5,457 nt of DNA from Bacteroidota bacterium (GTDB taxonomy: Bacteria; Bacteroidota; Bacteroidia; Bacteroidales; UBA1556), in assembly GCA_003648395.1 (NCBI GenBank), contig QMPB01000369.1, positions 1 to 5,457 on the forward strand. Direction: 5' to 3'. The translations under genes and the position numbers were made by a program. The notes beneath the pieces were generated by a model. It made no database searches and was not told where the DNA came from. It was given only the letters and a program-made list of their open reading frames with translations. Of this stretch, positions 1 through 5,288 are shown piece after piece. Positions within the stretch are counted from its first letter, which is position 1; each line of letters begins with the position of its first letter.

Positions 1-129
1 CACTTGTTTCGCTACAAGCTCATCGGAATACATTAAAGAAGCAAAAGCAAGATCAACACAGATTTCTGCAAGAGTTTTCATTTGAATTAAAGTTTCTTTA
101 ACATTTGAACTTCGAACTTCGTCTGCCAT
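1..129 (-). CDS. PhoU-like domain protein, N-terminal fragment (cut by window edge)
   Basis: Reading the minus strand from the ATG at 129-127 gives 43 residues open to the window edge, beginning MADEVRSSNVKETLIQMKT and continuing LAEICVDLAFASLMYSDELV. The pattern VKE.LI.MK...E..VDLA.ASL.....E.A..V matches, from memory, the first helices of the archaeal PhoU-like proteins that are often fused to a TrkA-C domain and annotated as potassium channel or transport accessory proteins. Those proteins are cytosolic helical bundles thought to control ion or phosphate transport. Only the first helices are present, so the rest of the architecture is unknown. The ATG has no clear Shine-Dalgarno site. A TTG six codons upstream (147-145) is an alternative start, just after an in-frame TAA at 150-148. 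The gene is divergent from the operon at 410. The PhoU resemblance is fairly strong; the transport role is inference. Confidence 0.65.
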   Translation of the reverse strand, partial: MADEVRSSNVKETLIQMKTLAEICVDLAFASLMYSDELVAKQV

Positions 130-204
130 AGCGGAAACACTCTTCAATTAAAATTCAAACTAAGCATAGATATCAATTTTTCGCTAAGTAACAAAGTGTA
201 AAAC

Positions 205-249
205 AGCTGAAAATAAGAGAAATCACAGGCGAGAGAGCTGAAAATAAGA
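205..249. repeat. 14-bp direct repeat with 31-bp period in divergent promoter region
   Basis: AGCTGAAAATAAGA occurs perfectly at 205-218 and again at 236-249. The start-to-start distance is 31 bp, close to three turns of B-DNA, so both copies face the same side of the helix. They lie between the divergent genes at 129 and 410. This is the arrangement of a paired operator for a regulator that binds cooperatively. A simple local duplication is the alternative. Confidence 0.55.
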
Positions 250-280
250 TGTTTGGCTTTGTTTGTAGAAACTGTGAGGC

Positions 281-288
281 AAATATAT
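281..288 (+). promoter_or_regulatory. Candidate distal TATA box for the 410-1547 operon
   Basis: AAATATAT is a TATA-like element about 120 bp before the start codon of the first operon gene. If used, transcription would begin near 310 and the leader RNA would contain the TGGTCACA/TGTGACCA inverted repeat. A second TATA-like element at 372-380 competes with this assignment. Confidence 0.3.
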
Positions 289-320
289 TCTTTTTTATGT
301 AGGTGACAAAAGTTAGTTAA

Positions 321-373
321 TGGTCACAGAATTGGTCATTAGTTTCCAATAAGCAAAAATAGTGTGACCAATT
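321..373. promoter_or_regulatory. Cluster of three TGGTCA half-sites forming two overlapping inverted repeats
   Basis: TGGTCACA at 321-328 is the exact reverse complement of TGTGACCA at 363-370. AATTGGTCA at 330-338 is the exact reverse complement of TGACCAATT at 365-373. Two direct half-sites therefore share one inverted partner, and that partner abuts the TATA-like ATTATATGTAAT stretch at 371-382. A protein bound here could block or recruit the transcription machinery for the operon at 410. The winged-helix protein at 1086-1547 is a natural candidate for autoregulation. If transcription starts further upstream, the same arms could instead pair in the mRNA leader. Confidence 0.5.
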
Positions 374-380
374 ATATGTA
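372..380 (+). promoter_or_regulatory. Candidate proximal TATA box for the 410-1547 operon
   Basis: TTATATGTA lies about 30 bp before the ATG at 410 and directly beside the TGTGACCA half-site. At normal archaeal spacing the transcript would start around 400, very close to the Shine-Dalgarno site GAGGTGA at 399-405. Such a start might leave too little leader to use that site, so the upstream element at 281 remains an alternative. Confidence 0.35.
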
Positions 381-409
381 ATATCAGAAAAAAGAAATGA
401 GGTGAAAAA

Positions 410-766
410 ATGTCTAAAGAACCAATCAAGGAAGCAGTAGAAATAGAAAAAAAGCCCGAGGCAGAGGAAATTAGAGAAATCTTGAGTACTGTGTCCTTAC
501 AGCTACCACAGTTAATTAAAAACTTGTTTTCTTCGCTTTATTCCTCTGAAATAGCAGCAGAATATGGCAAATCAATTGCAATGCTGTATAAACAACTTAA
601 AGAAGAGGGACTACCAGAAGAAATGATTAGAGAGATTGTGATGAACTATGCTAAGAGTATCAACCTCTTAGGAAATACAATTCATGCAAAAGGAGCTCTG
701 GCGCCACAAGGTATTCACGTCGAGAAAAAAACAATAAGAAGTTCTAAAAAAGCAGAGGAAAAATAA
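410..766 (+). CDS. Small soluble helical protein of unknown function, first gene of operon
   Basis: This is a 118-residue protein with no signal peptide or membrane segment, so it is probably cytosolic. The ATG is well supported by GAGGTGA at 399-405. The N-terminus (1-22) and C-terminus (102-118) are Lys/Glu-rich and probably disordered. The core (about 20-92) is predicted helical, with LPQLIKNLFSSLYS at 32-45 and EYGKSIAMLYKQLKEEGLP at 51-69. Residues 59-88 align without gaps to residues 44-73 of the next gene product, sharing K.LK....P.E...EI...Y..S.N, so the two proteins seem to carry one helical module. It loosely recalls short uncharacterised archaeal proteins, but I cannot name a family. 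Only 3 bp separate it from the downstream gene, which indicates co-transcription and probably translational coupling. No enzymatic residues are evident; a scaffold or adaptor role is speculation. Confidence 0.85.
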   Translation: MSKEPIKEAVEIEKKPEAEEIREILSTVSLQLPQLIKNLFSSLYSSEIAAEYGKSIAMLYKQLKEEGLPEEMIREIVMNYAKSINLLGNTIHAKGALAPQGIHVEKKTIRSSKKAEEK

Positions 767-769
767 CCA

Positions 770-1066
770 ATGATAAAAAAAATTTACAACATTTTCATTA
801 TTTCTATTTACATTTTTCTTATCATATTAGCGTTCCCTTTCTTTGCTCTATGGCTCTTTACCTATTCAAAACTAAAGAAGTGTGTAGCGGTTCGTGAACT
901 TCAAAAAGAATTGAAGTCAGCTGAAGTTCCTCCTGAACTCCGAAAAGAAATAATACACACCTACAAGAACTCAATGAATGTAATAAAATTTAGTGATATT
1001 TTGAGGAAAACCATCCAAAAGAATAAACTAAACACTTCAGGCAGTACTAAGTTTAACAATTATTAA
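770..1066 (+). CDS. Small membrane-anchored protein sharing the helical module of its upstream neighbour
   Basis: This is a 98-residue protein. Residues about 6-32 form one long hydrophobic segment rich in Ile, Phe and Leu, with Pro23 in the middle, followed by the basic KLKK at 34-37. The positive-inside rule puts the rest of the protein in the cytoplasm. Residues 44-73 align gaplessly with 59-88 of the protein encoded at 410-766; in both, Lys, Leu, Lys, Pro, Glu, Glu, Ile, Tyr, Ser and Asn fall at matching positions. The tail (85-98) is polar. The ATG starts 3 bp after the preceding stop, with AGAGG at 754-758 serving as ribosome site. It is therefore likely a membrane-tethered partner or paralogue of its neighbour. 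No known family is recognised, and there is no catalytic signature. Confidence 0.8.
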   Translation: MIKKIYNIFIISIYIFLIILAFPFFALWLFTYSKLKKCVAVRELQKELKSAEVPPELRKEIIHTYKNSMNVIKFSDILRKTIQKNKLNTSGSTKFNNY

Positions 1067-1074
1067 TTATTAGC

Positions 1075-1079
1075 GGTGA
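1075..1079 (+). promoter_or_regulatory. Shine-Dalgarno site that fixes a GTG start at 1086
   Basis: GGTGA stands six bases before the GTG at 1086-1088, in the 19-bp gap after the preceding gene. The protein read from 1086 contains no internal methionine at all, so this site and the GTG start support each other. Confidence 0.6.
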
Positions 1080-1085
1080 CTACTA

Positions 1086-1547
1086 GTGATAGAAGAGAGT
1101 AACCTTAACAAGAAGATTAAGGAACTTGAACAGAAACTTGATTATGTAATCATTCAATTAAATAATCTTCAGCACAAGATTGAAGCTGATCTCCCTGAGT
1201 TATCTGAATTACTCAAAATCTTGCAAATATTGACTGGCTCAATAAACATTTCTAGAACTTCAATTGGCGTGCTAGAAAGAGTTGTTGGAATTAAGGATTC
1301 AATACTGAAAAGTTATCCTTCTATACAAAAGGATGAAATAGCAAAAGCGATAATATTAGCATTAGAGAAGAAAGGAAAATTAAACATTTCTCAACTGACC
1401 GAAGAGATAAGAAAAATTAGAGGTACAGCTTCGAGAAGGATTGTAAGGGAGCGAGTGAATAAACTGATCAAACTTGGCATATTACGTGAAGTAAATACAG
1501 ACAGCAAAAGAAGAACAGTTGAGTTATATAATGACAAAAACGTATAA
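1086..1547 (+). CDS. Coiled-coil winged-helix DNA-binding protein, third gene of operon
   Basis: This is a 153-residue protein starting at GTG with GGTGA six bases upstream. Residues about 4-34 have the heptad pattern of a coiled coil (NLNKKIKELEQKLDYVI, then IIQLNNLQHKI), probably a dimerisation helix. Residues 36-75 are helical and hydrophobic. Residues 82-150 look like a winged helix: helix 1 at 82-96, helix 2 at 101-110 (ISQLTEEIRK), a basic recognition helix at 114-129 (TASRRIVRERVNKLIK), and a wing at 131-147 with a KRR turn. It has no membrane segment and is presumably a cytosolic transcription factor. It lies 19 bp after the membrane-anchored gene and is likely co-transcribed with it. 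It may control its own operon through the TGGTCA cluster at 321-373, though this is inferred only from position. The exact family is not identified. Confidence 0.85.
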   Translation: MIEESNLNKKIKELEQKLDYVIIQLNNLQHKIEADLPELSELLKILQILTGSINISRTSIGVLERVVGIKDSILKSYPSIQKDEIAKAIILALEKKGKLNISQLTEEIRKIRGTASRRIVRERVNKLIKLGILREVNTDSKRRTVELYNDKNV

Positions 1548-1561
1548 AGAAAATATAAGGG

Positions 1562-1568
1562 AAAAAAA
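1562..1568 (-). terminator. T-run terminator for the minus-strand surface protein gene
   Basis: On the minus strand, seven consecutive T residues flanked by CCC on each side lie 14 bp beyond the stop codon of the gene at 1582-2604. A U-run without a strong hairpin is the usual intrinsic terminator in archaea. It sits inside the short gap between two convergent genes. Confidence 0.5.
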
Positions 1569-1576
1569 GGGATATT

Positions 1577-1600
1577 AAGAATTAGTTATTAATTCTTTTT
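1577..1600 (+). terminator. Hairpin plus T-run terminator for the 410-1547 operon
   Basis: AAGAATTA at 1577-1584 pairs perfectly with TAATTCTT at 1590-1597 around a five-base loop, and T residues follow. It starts 30 bp after the operon's last stop codon. The element overlaps the final codons of the convergent surface protein gene, so both genes share this junction. The stem is AT-rich and weak, so the T-rich tract may matter more than the hairpin. Confidence 0.45.
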
Positions 1601-2604
1601 CTTATCAATGCTCCTATACTGACTGTAGAGATTAAGACAGCAATAAAGGCGATAGGAACTGTTGTAGTGGTGTTACCTTCTGAGCTTGTACTAGTTTCTT
1701 CGATTGTAGTGGAACCGATTGATGGGTCATAAATTAATTGATCAAAGTGGCTAAAGCTTAAGAATGTGCTTAGATCTCCTTTCCCATCAGTACTGATAGA
1801 AGCATTAACAGGAGCATTATGATATTGGTTCTGTGTAGTCGTCCTTATTCTTGACTGATTTGCATAAGCAAAATATCCTTCATGGTTTCCAGCTTGAATA
1901 TTAATCCTTTGTTTGACTTGGTTCTCTTTGTGTTCTACACGTTTTTCCATGTTTGTGGTATTTGTATTTGTGTCTATAGGTTTGCCATGACAATCAGATA
2001 CTTTAGCACCTTTGGCAGGAGTAATGTCGAATCTTAGGGCTAAATTGCTGTCTGTTTTCATCCATGGGTAAGAATTAATTATTATGTCAAACTTCAGCTC
2101 AGTGCCACCCTCAATGGTATAACTGTCTATTGTAGTGTCGTATAAGAATATATGAGCCGCTATTACCATATCTAAGCTGTCATAGAATTTGTTCATTACT
2201 GTACTTGAAGTAAAGTTGAAATGTACTGCTGTAACGACATTATTCTCATCGACATCTGCAATGAAGCCACTAAATGTCCACTTAACGCTCATTAATGTGA
2301 ATATCGGTACTCCTGGAATAGTCTCATTGTATTGGAAAGCACCATCATTGTTAAGATCATAGTATTCGATTAATTGCTTAAATATTATAGTGTAATTGAA
2401 TCCGTCATTAGTAAAATACTGGAACATTGGTTCCCCTGATCTCGTTTGAACTATTATTGTGGCATTACCTGTAGTTATGGTAACAAGACCACTATTCTCT
2501 TGGTACCCAATTCCTTTATTTGAGTCTGCTATGGCTGAAGAACTTAATACTAACACAGCTAGAAGCAGACCGAAACCAATTGATATAAATCTGGTTTTGT
2601 TCAT
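1582..2604 (-). CDS. Secreted, C-terminally membrane-anchored surface protein with EF-hand-like loop
   Basis: This is a 340-residue protein. Residues 1-26 form a Sec signal peptide (basic start, hydrophobic GFGLLLAVLVL core, likely cleavage after SSSAIA). The body (about 30-295) is beta-rich and extracytoplasmic. DLNNDGAFQYNE at 83-94 fits the 12-residue EF-hand calcium loop, with D1, N3, D5, G6 and E12 all present. Residues 298-315 are a Thr/Ser-rich stalk, followed by a membrane helix at about 316-334 and a basic RKR end inside the cell. Eight N-x-S/T sequons suggest N-glycosylation. The layout, and the HFDQLIYDPSIG stretch near the stalk, recall uncharacterised surface proteins that I associate with Asgard archaea. 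GGTGA lies four bases before the ATG. The gene is divergent from the membrane-bound regulator at 2759. It could be a structural, sensory or adhesive protein; no enzymatic motif is visible. Confidence 0.85.
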   Translation of the reverse strand: MNKTRFISIGFGLLLAVLVLSSSAIADSNKGIGYQENSGLVTITTGNATIIVQTRSGEPMFQYFTNDGFNYTIIFKQLIEYYDLNNDGAFQYNETIPGVPIFTLMSVKWTFSGFIADVDENNVVTAVHFNFTSSTVMNKFYDSLDMVIAAHIFLYDTTIDSYTIEGGTELKFDIIINSYPWMKTDSNLALRFDITPAKGAKVSDCHGKPIDTNTNTTNMEKRVEHKENQVKQRINIQAGNHEGYFAYANQSRIRTTTQNQYHNAPVNASISTDGKGDLSTFLSFSHFDQLIYDPSIGSTTIEETSTSSEGNTTTTVPIAFIAVLISTVSIGALIRKRINN

Positions 2605-2633
2605 TTGATCACCGAGATGTTATTCGAGGCATG

Positions 2634-2640
2634 TTTTATA
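2634..2640 (-). promoter_or_regulatory. TATA box of the surface protein gene
   Basis: On the minus strand TATAAAA stands about 33 bp before the ATG at 2604. Normal archaeal spacing predicts a transcript starting around 2611, giving a leader of only a few bases next to the GGTGA at 2613-2609. Confidence 0.6.
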
Positions 2641-2675
2641 CTGTTATTTATTTAGAAAACTAAAGTAGCCGGACT

Positions 2676-2739
2676 TTTAACAACTTTAATAAATTAAAGT
2701 GGAGTAATTAAAAATTGCAAAAGATTTAAAGTTGTTAAA
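2676..2739. repeat. 14-bp perfect inverted repeat with an embedded 18-bp palindrome
   Basis: TTTAACAACTTTAA at 2676-2689 is the exact reverse complement of TTAAAGTTGTTAAA at 2726-2739, with 36 bp between. The left arm also forms the palindrome ACTTTAAT-AA-ATTAAAGT at 2683-2700. The region therefore carries three ACTTTAA units (2683-2689 on +, 2694-2700 and 2726-2732 on -) between two divergent genes. The right arm contains the probable TATA box of the regulator gene. The layout suits an operator for the winged-helix protein encoded immediately to the right, controlling both genes. Confidence 0.6.
2725..2730 (+). promoter_or_regulatory. TATA box of the membrane-bound regulator gene
   Basis: TTTAAA is centred about 31 bp before the ATG at 2759. 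No Shine-Dalgarno site lies at a usable distance, so the mRNA is probably leaderless or nearly so. The box lies inside the right arm of the inverted repeat, so a protein bound there would compete with TBP. Confidence 0.5.
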
Positions 2740-2758
2740 GGAAAAATGGGCATAATAA

Positions 2759-3586
2759 ATGAGTTCCCAGATACCAAAGAAGACAGATATCGAGAAACTA
2801 AAGATACTTTCTAACCCCATTAGGCTTAAAATATTGTATACTATAGCTGAAGGTGCTATATCATTTACTTCTTTGAAGGAAGAACTTAACCTCTCTGATG
2901 GAAGTCTTTTTTATCACCTGAAAATGCTGAAAAACTATATTGAAAAAGATCAGCAAAATTACTACAAACTGAATGTTTTAGGAAGGGAAATAGTAAATGA
3001 ACTTAAACTGAAAGAAAGAACGGAAGATAGCCAAAATCTTGTTCATTATGGGGAAATTAAGTTTATAGCAAAATTGGGGCTCTCTAATTACCATTATTAT
3101 ATGTTAGGGGATAGAGTAAGAAGCTTAATTGAACTTAATTTAGCTCTAATAGTAATAAGCTGGCTGTTTGGAGTAAGTGGAACGTATTTTAGTTTTATAG
3201 AAAGTTTATTCTCAGGAGGAGCAGTAGTTAATGGCTTAATTTCAGTGGGGCATTGGTATCTGTATATAATGCTGATCTATGTGCTTATTAAATTTGGTAG
3301 AAAAGATATCTCATTTACCGAAGTTTGGGTTACAGTGTTAAATGGCCTTTTGCCCTACTTCATATATTTAATACCTGCGGCATTGCTTTACTATCTTAAT
3401 ATAAGTGACATATTAGCTGTGAAAATTATCTTAAACATAATATTTGTGGTTTGTAAGTTCTGGTCCATAATAATTATTGGGGAAGGCATCTCCTTATCAG
3501 GGAAGATTAATCAGTATCTTGGACTGATAATAGCAATGGTTCTAACGTTGTTAGATTATAGTTATATGGTGGTGGTATTACTTTAA
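2759..3586 (+). CDS. Membrane-bound winged-helix (ArsR-like) transcription regulator with five-helix Yip1-like domain
   Basis: This is a 275-residue protein. Residues 11-82 are an ArsR-type winged helix: LKILSNPIRLKILYTIAEG, then ISFTSLKEELNLSDGSLFYH with a recognition helix at about 46-59, then a wing and a closing helix to 82. A charged linker follows (83-118). The rest is membrane: helices at about 122-148, 155-178, 190-213, 219-241 and 252-274. Five helices after a soluble N-terminal region recall Yip1-type domains, though no diagnostic motif confirms this. The protein is thus likely a one-component regulator tethered to the membrane, able to link an envelope signal to DNA binding. It sits between genes for two exported proteins, one divergent and one downstream, which are plausible targets. 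The start is an ATG with a TATA-like box about 31 bp upstream and no ribosome site. Domain order is clear; the signal and targets are inferred. Confidence 0.85.
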   Translation: MSSQIPKKTDIEKLKILSNPIRLKILYTIAEGAISFTSLKEELNLSDGSLFYHLKMLKNYIEKDQQNYYKLNVLGREIVNELKLKERTEDSQNLVHYGEIKFIAKLGLSNYHYYMLGDRVRSLIELNLALIVISWLFGVSGTYFSFIESLFSGGAVVNGLISVGHWYLYIMLIYVLIKFGRKDISFTEVWVTVLNGLLPYFIYLIPAALLYYLNISDILAVKIILNIIFVVCKFWSIIIIGEGISLSGKINQYLGLIIAMVLTLLDYSYMVVVLL

Positions 3587-3603
3587 AATCCAACTTTAAA
3601 ATC
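3580..3603 (+). repeat. 11-bp direct repeat ACTTTAAAATC containing the promoter of the 3653 gene
   Basis: ACTTTAAAATC occurs at 3580-3590 and 3593-3603, a 13-bp period. The first copy includes the stop codon of the regulator gene. The second contains TTTAAAA (3595-3601), a TATA-like box about 55 bp before the ATG at 3653, allowing a leader of roughly 30 bases. CAACTTTAAAATC at 3591-3603 nearly equals the minus-strand CAACTTTAAATC at 2734-2723 before the regulator gene, so the same protein may recognise both. Confidence 0.5.
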
Positions 3604-3652
3604 TTGAAGCAAATAATAAAAAAATGTCGAAAAAGAAAATAGAGGTAGAGAA

Positions 3653-4303
3653 ATGGAAAACAGAAATAAGATCTCTCTTATATTAATTGGACTAATATTA
3701 ATCGGTGGGTTAGTGGCCACTCTCGTTACAATACGTGATTATAATAAAATCATCGATGACTTTGGTAATTTTACAGGGATTACAGTACCAAATGGAGGAA
3801 CATCTAACAATAAAGGTGATCTCCTTCTATATATTGTTGCAAATACTACAACAAATCAAATTGGCATGACTTTACAAGGCCCAGTACAAAAAAATATTGA
3901 GCATGCTTACATAACAGTTAATGAATTTAAATTGAAACAGAAAGGTACTCAACATTATGAAAAAGTATTCAGCGATGAAACCATTGATCTGAAAAATTTT
4001 GAGGACATTACCTTGTTTGACAATATTAGTTTGAGTGAAGGGAGTTATACATATCTATCTATACGTTTCTCTCAAAATATTAAAGTTGTCACTACGGATG
4101 GAAATTATACGTTTGAACTACAAGGTAATTCAGAAATACAAATACCATTTTACAAAGAGTATAAAAAAAGTGGTCAGCATATGCAAGGGGAACTATGTAT
4201 GAAACCGAAAGTTAATGTTCCTCTACTAGTAGAGATAGTATTAAATTTAAACTGGTTCTCTCAAAGAGCAGTAATTCGAGTTGCAGCTTTTCTGTCCTTC
4301 TAA
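3653..4303 (+). CDS. Membrane-anchored extracytoplasmic protein, DUF4382-like
   Basis: This is a 216-residue protein. The ATG follows AGAGGT at 3641-3646 with a six-base gap. Residues 7-27 form a hydrophobic helix (ISLILIGLILIGGLVATLV) after a basic start. With no clear cleavage site it is more likely a signal anchor than a cleaved signal peptide. After a polar Gly/Asn linker (39-54), residues 55-216 look like a beta-sandwich: GDLLLYIV, then EHAYITVNEFKLKQKG, then TIDLKNFEDITLFDNISLSE followed by GSYTYLSIRFS. This order resembles DUF4382, whose members are exported lipoproteins or anchored proteins of unknown function. The usual basic or acidic C-terminal tail is absent; the protein ends in a hydrophobic strand. 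There are four N-x-S/T sequons and one Cys. It lies 66 bp after the regulator gene, with its own TATA-like box, and meets the dipeptidase gene tail to tail. Confidence 0.8.
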   Translation: MENRNKISLILIGLILIGGLVATLVTIRDYNKIIDDFGNFTGITVPNGGTSNNKGDLLLYIVANTTTNQIGMTLQGPVQKNIEHAYITVNEFKLKQKGTQHYEKVFSDETIDLKNFEDITLFDNISLSEGSYTYLSIRFSQNIKVVTTDGNYTFELQGNSEIQIPFYKEYKKSGQHMQGELCMKPKVNVPLLVEIVLNLNWFSQRAVIRVAAFLSF

Positions 4304-4311
4304 CCTCTTTT

Positions 4312-5238
4312 CTATTTCCATACATTTTTGAATACGCGCAAAAAGTTCTTGTAAGCAATTTTTTCTATATCATCACGACTAAATCCTTTCTTTTCTAAGA
4401 ATTCTAAAAGCTTTGGATAATAACTTATGTCTTTTAAGATCATTGGAACATCTGTGCCATCATAATCTGATCCAAAAGATACATGGTCTATTCCTACAAG
4501 GTTAACAATATGTTCTATGTGAGCATAAATGTCTTCAAATTGAATTGAATTAGCATCTTTCTTCTCGGAAAGGAAATTAACAGAAAAGTTGATTCCGATG
4601 GTTCCTTTTAATTCAGCAATTGCTTTAATCTGTTCGTCTGTAAGATTCCGAGGATGTTTGCAGACTGCATAGGCATTACTATGAGAGGCAATTATAGGCT
4701 TTGAGGCTACCTCTATTACGTCCCAAAAACTTTTTTCATTCAAGTGACTTACATCTACGACGATACCTAATTTCTCCATCTCTTTAACAAGTTCTCTACC
4801 TTCAGCTGTTAAACCTCGTTCTTCGATTGTTCCGACACCAGTAGCAAATTTGTTGTAGTTAGACCAGGATAAACCCATACTACGAAGTCCAAGCCGATAG
4901 TAATTCCTCAAATTAATAAATTCACTGTCTAGTCCTCCTGATCCCTCAAAGTGTAGAATAGCACCAATTTTTCCTGATTTTTCTGTTTGAACAAAATCCT
5001 CTACTCTTTTGATTTGAGACAAATTATTTTCTTTGTTTTCAATTAAATTAAAGAAAGAGTTTACCCCTTCTGCGATAACAAAATCGTTAGAAGCGGGAAA
5101 TACGGCAAAAAAGGCTGCTGTAACTCCACCTTCTTTCATTCTTGGGAAGTCTACATGGCCTATACCAGAACGCTGAGCAAAGTTGCGAGGCTTAAGCTTC
5201 ATCGAAAAAACAACATCAATATGTCCATCGATTAACAT
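4312..5238 (-). CDS. Membrane dipeptidase-type metallopeptidase (peptidase family M19)
   Basis: This 308-residue protein is an amidohydrolase-fold zinc dipeptidase that hydrolyses dipeptides, and in some members those with a C-terminal D-residue. Nearly all family landmarks are present (numbered from the ATG at 5238): IDGHID with metal ligands His6 and Asp8; HFEGSGG with bridging Glu98; SMGLSWSNYNKFATG; GLTAEGRELVKEMEKLGIVV, then DVSH with His165; ASHSNA with His186; HPRNLTDEQ with substrate-binding Arg197; and GIDHVSFGSDYDG with catalytic Asp258. Its length suits prokaryotic members. There is no signal peptide or anchor, so despite the family name it is probably cytosolic. The frame stays open to a GTG at 5253, but that GTG lies inside AAGGTGA (5256-5250), which is a good ribosome site for the ATG at 5238. 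The shorter form also begins right at the conserved fold. Physiological substrate unknown; peptide recycling is likely. Confidence 0.93.
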   Translation of the reverse strand: MLIDGHIDVVFSMKLKPRNFAQRSGIGHVDFPRMKEGGVTAAFFAVFPASNDFVIAEGVNSFFNLIENKENNLSQIKRVEDFVQTEKSGKIGAILHFEGSGGLDSEFINLRNYYRLGLRSMGLSWSNYNKFATGVGTIEERGLTAEGRELVKEMEKLGIVVDVSHLNEKSFWDVIEVASKPIIASHSNAYAVCKHPRNLTDEQIKAIAELKGTIGINFSVNFLSEKKDANSIQFEDIYAHIEHIVNLVGIDHVSFGSDYDGTDVPMILKDISYYPKLLEFLEKKGFSRDDIEKIAYKNFLRVFKNVWK

Positions 5239-5249
5239 AAATAGAAATA

Positions 5250-5256
5250 TCACCTT
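5250..5256 (-). promoter_or_regulatory. Shine-Dalgarno site deciding the dipeptidase start
   Basis: On the minus strand AAGGTGA stands 11 bases before the ATG at 5238. It overlaps an in-frame GTG at 5253-5251, so that GTG is unlikely to be the start. Confidence 0.6.
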
Positions 5257-5288
5257 GATGTTAAAAACTTTATCCAGCAGTTGTTTAT

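Noticed and set aside
107..120. Tandem 7-bp repeat GAACTTC-GAACTTC.
   Set aside because: It lies in the coding sequence of the PhoU-like fragment, has only two copies and is not a multiple of three; most likely chance.
192..302. Open + strand frame ending in a 17-residue peptide from ATG 249 with a C-x-x-C pair (MFGFVCRNCEANIFFFM).
   Set aside because: It is very short, has no ribosome site, overlaps the direct repeat and candidate promoter, and the composition looks random.
2746..2760. ATG at 2746 as an earlier start for the membrane-bound regulator.
   Set aside because: It is out of frame with the regulator (13 bases from the ATG at 2759).
5251..5253. GTG as start codon of the dipeptidase (313 residues).
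   Set aside because: The GTG is part of the AAGGTGA ribosome site of the ATG at 5238, and the conserved fold begins directly after that ATG.
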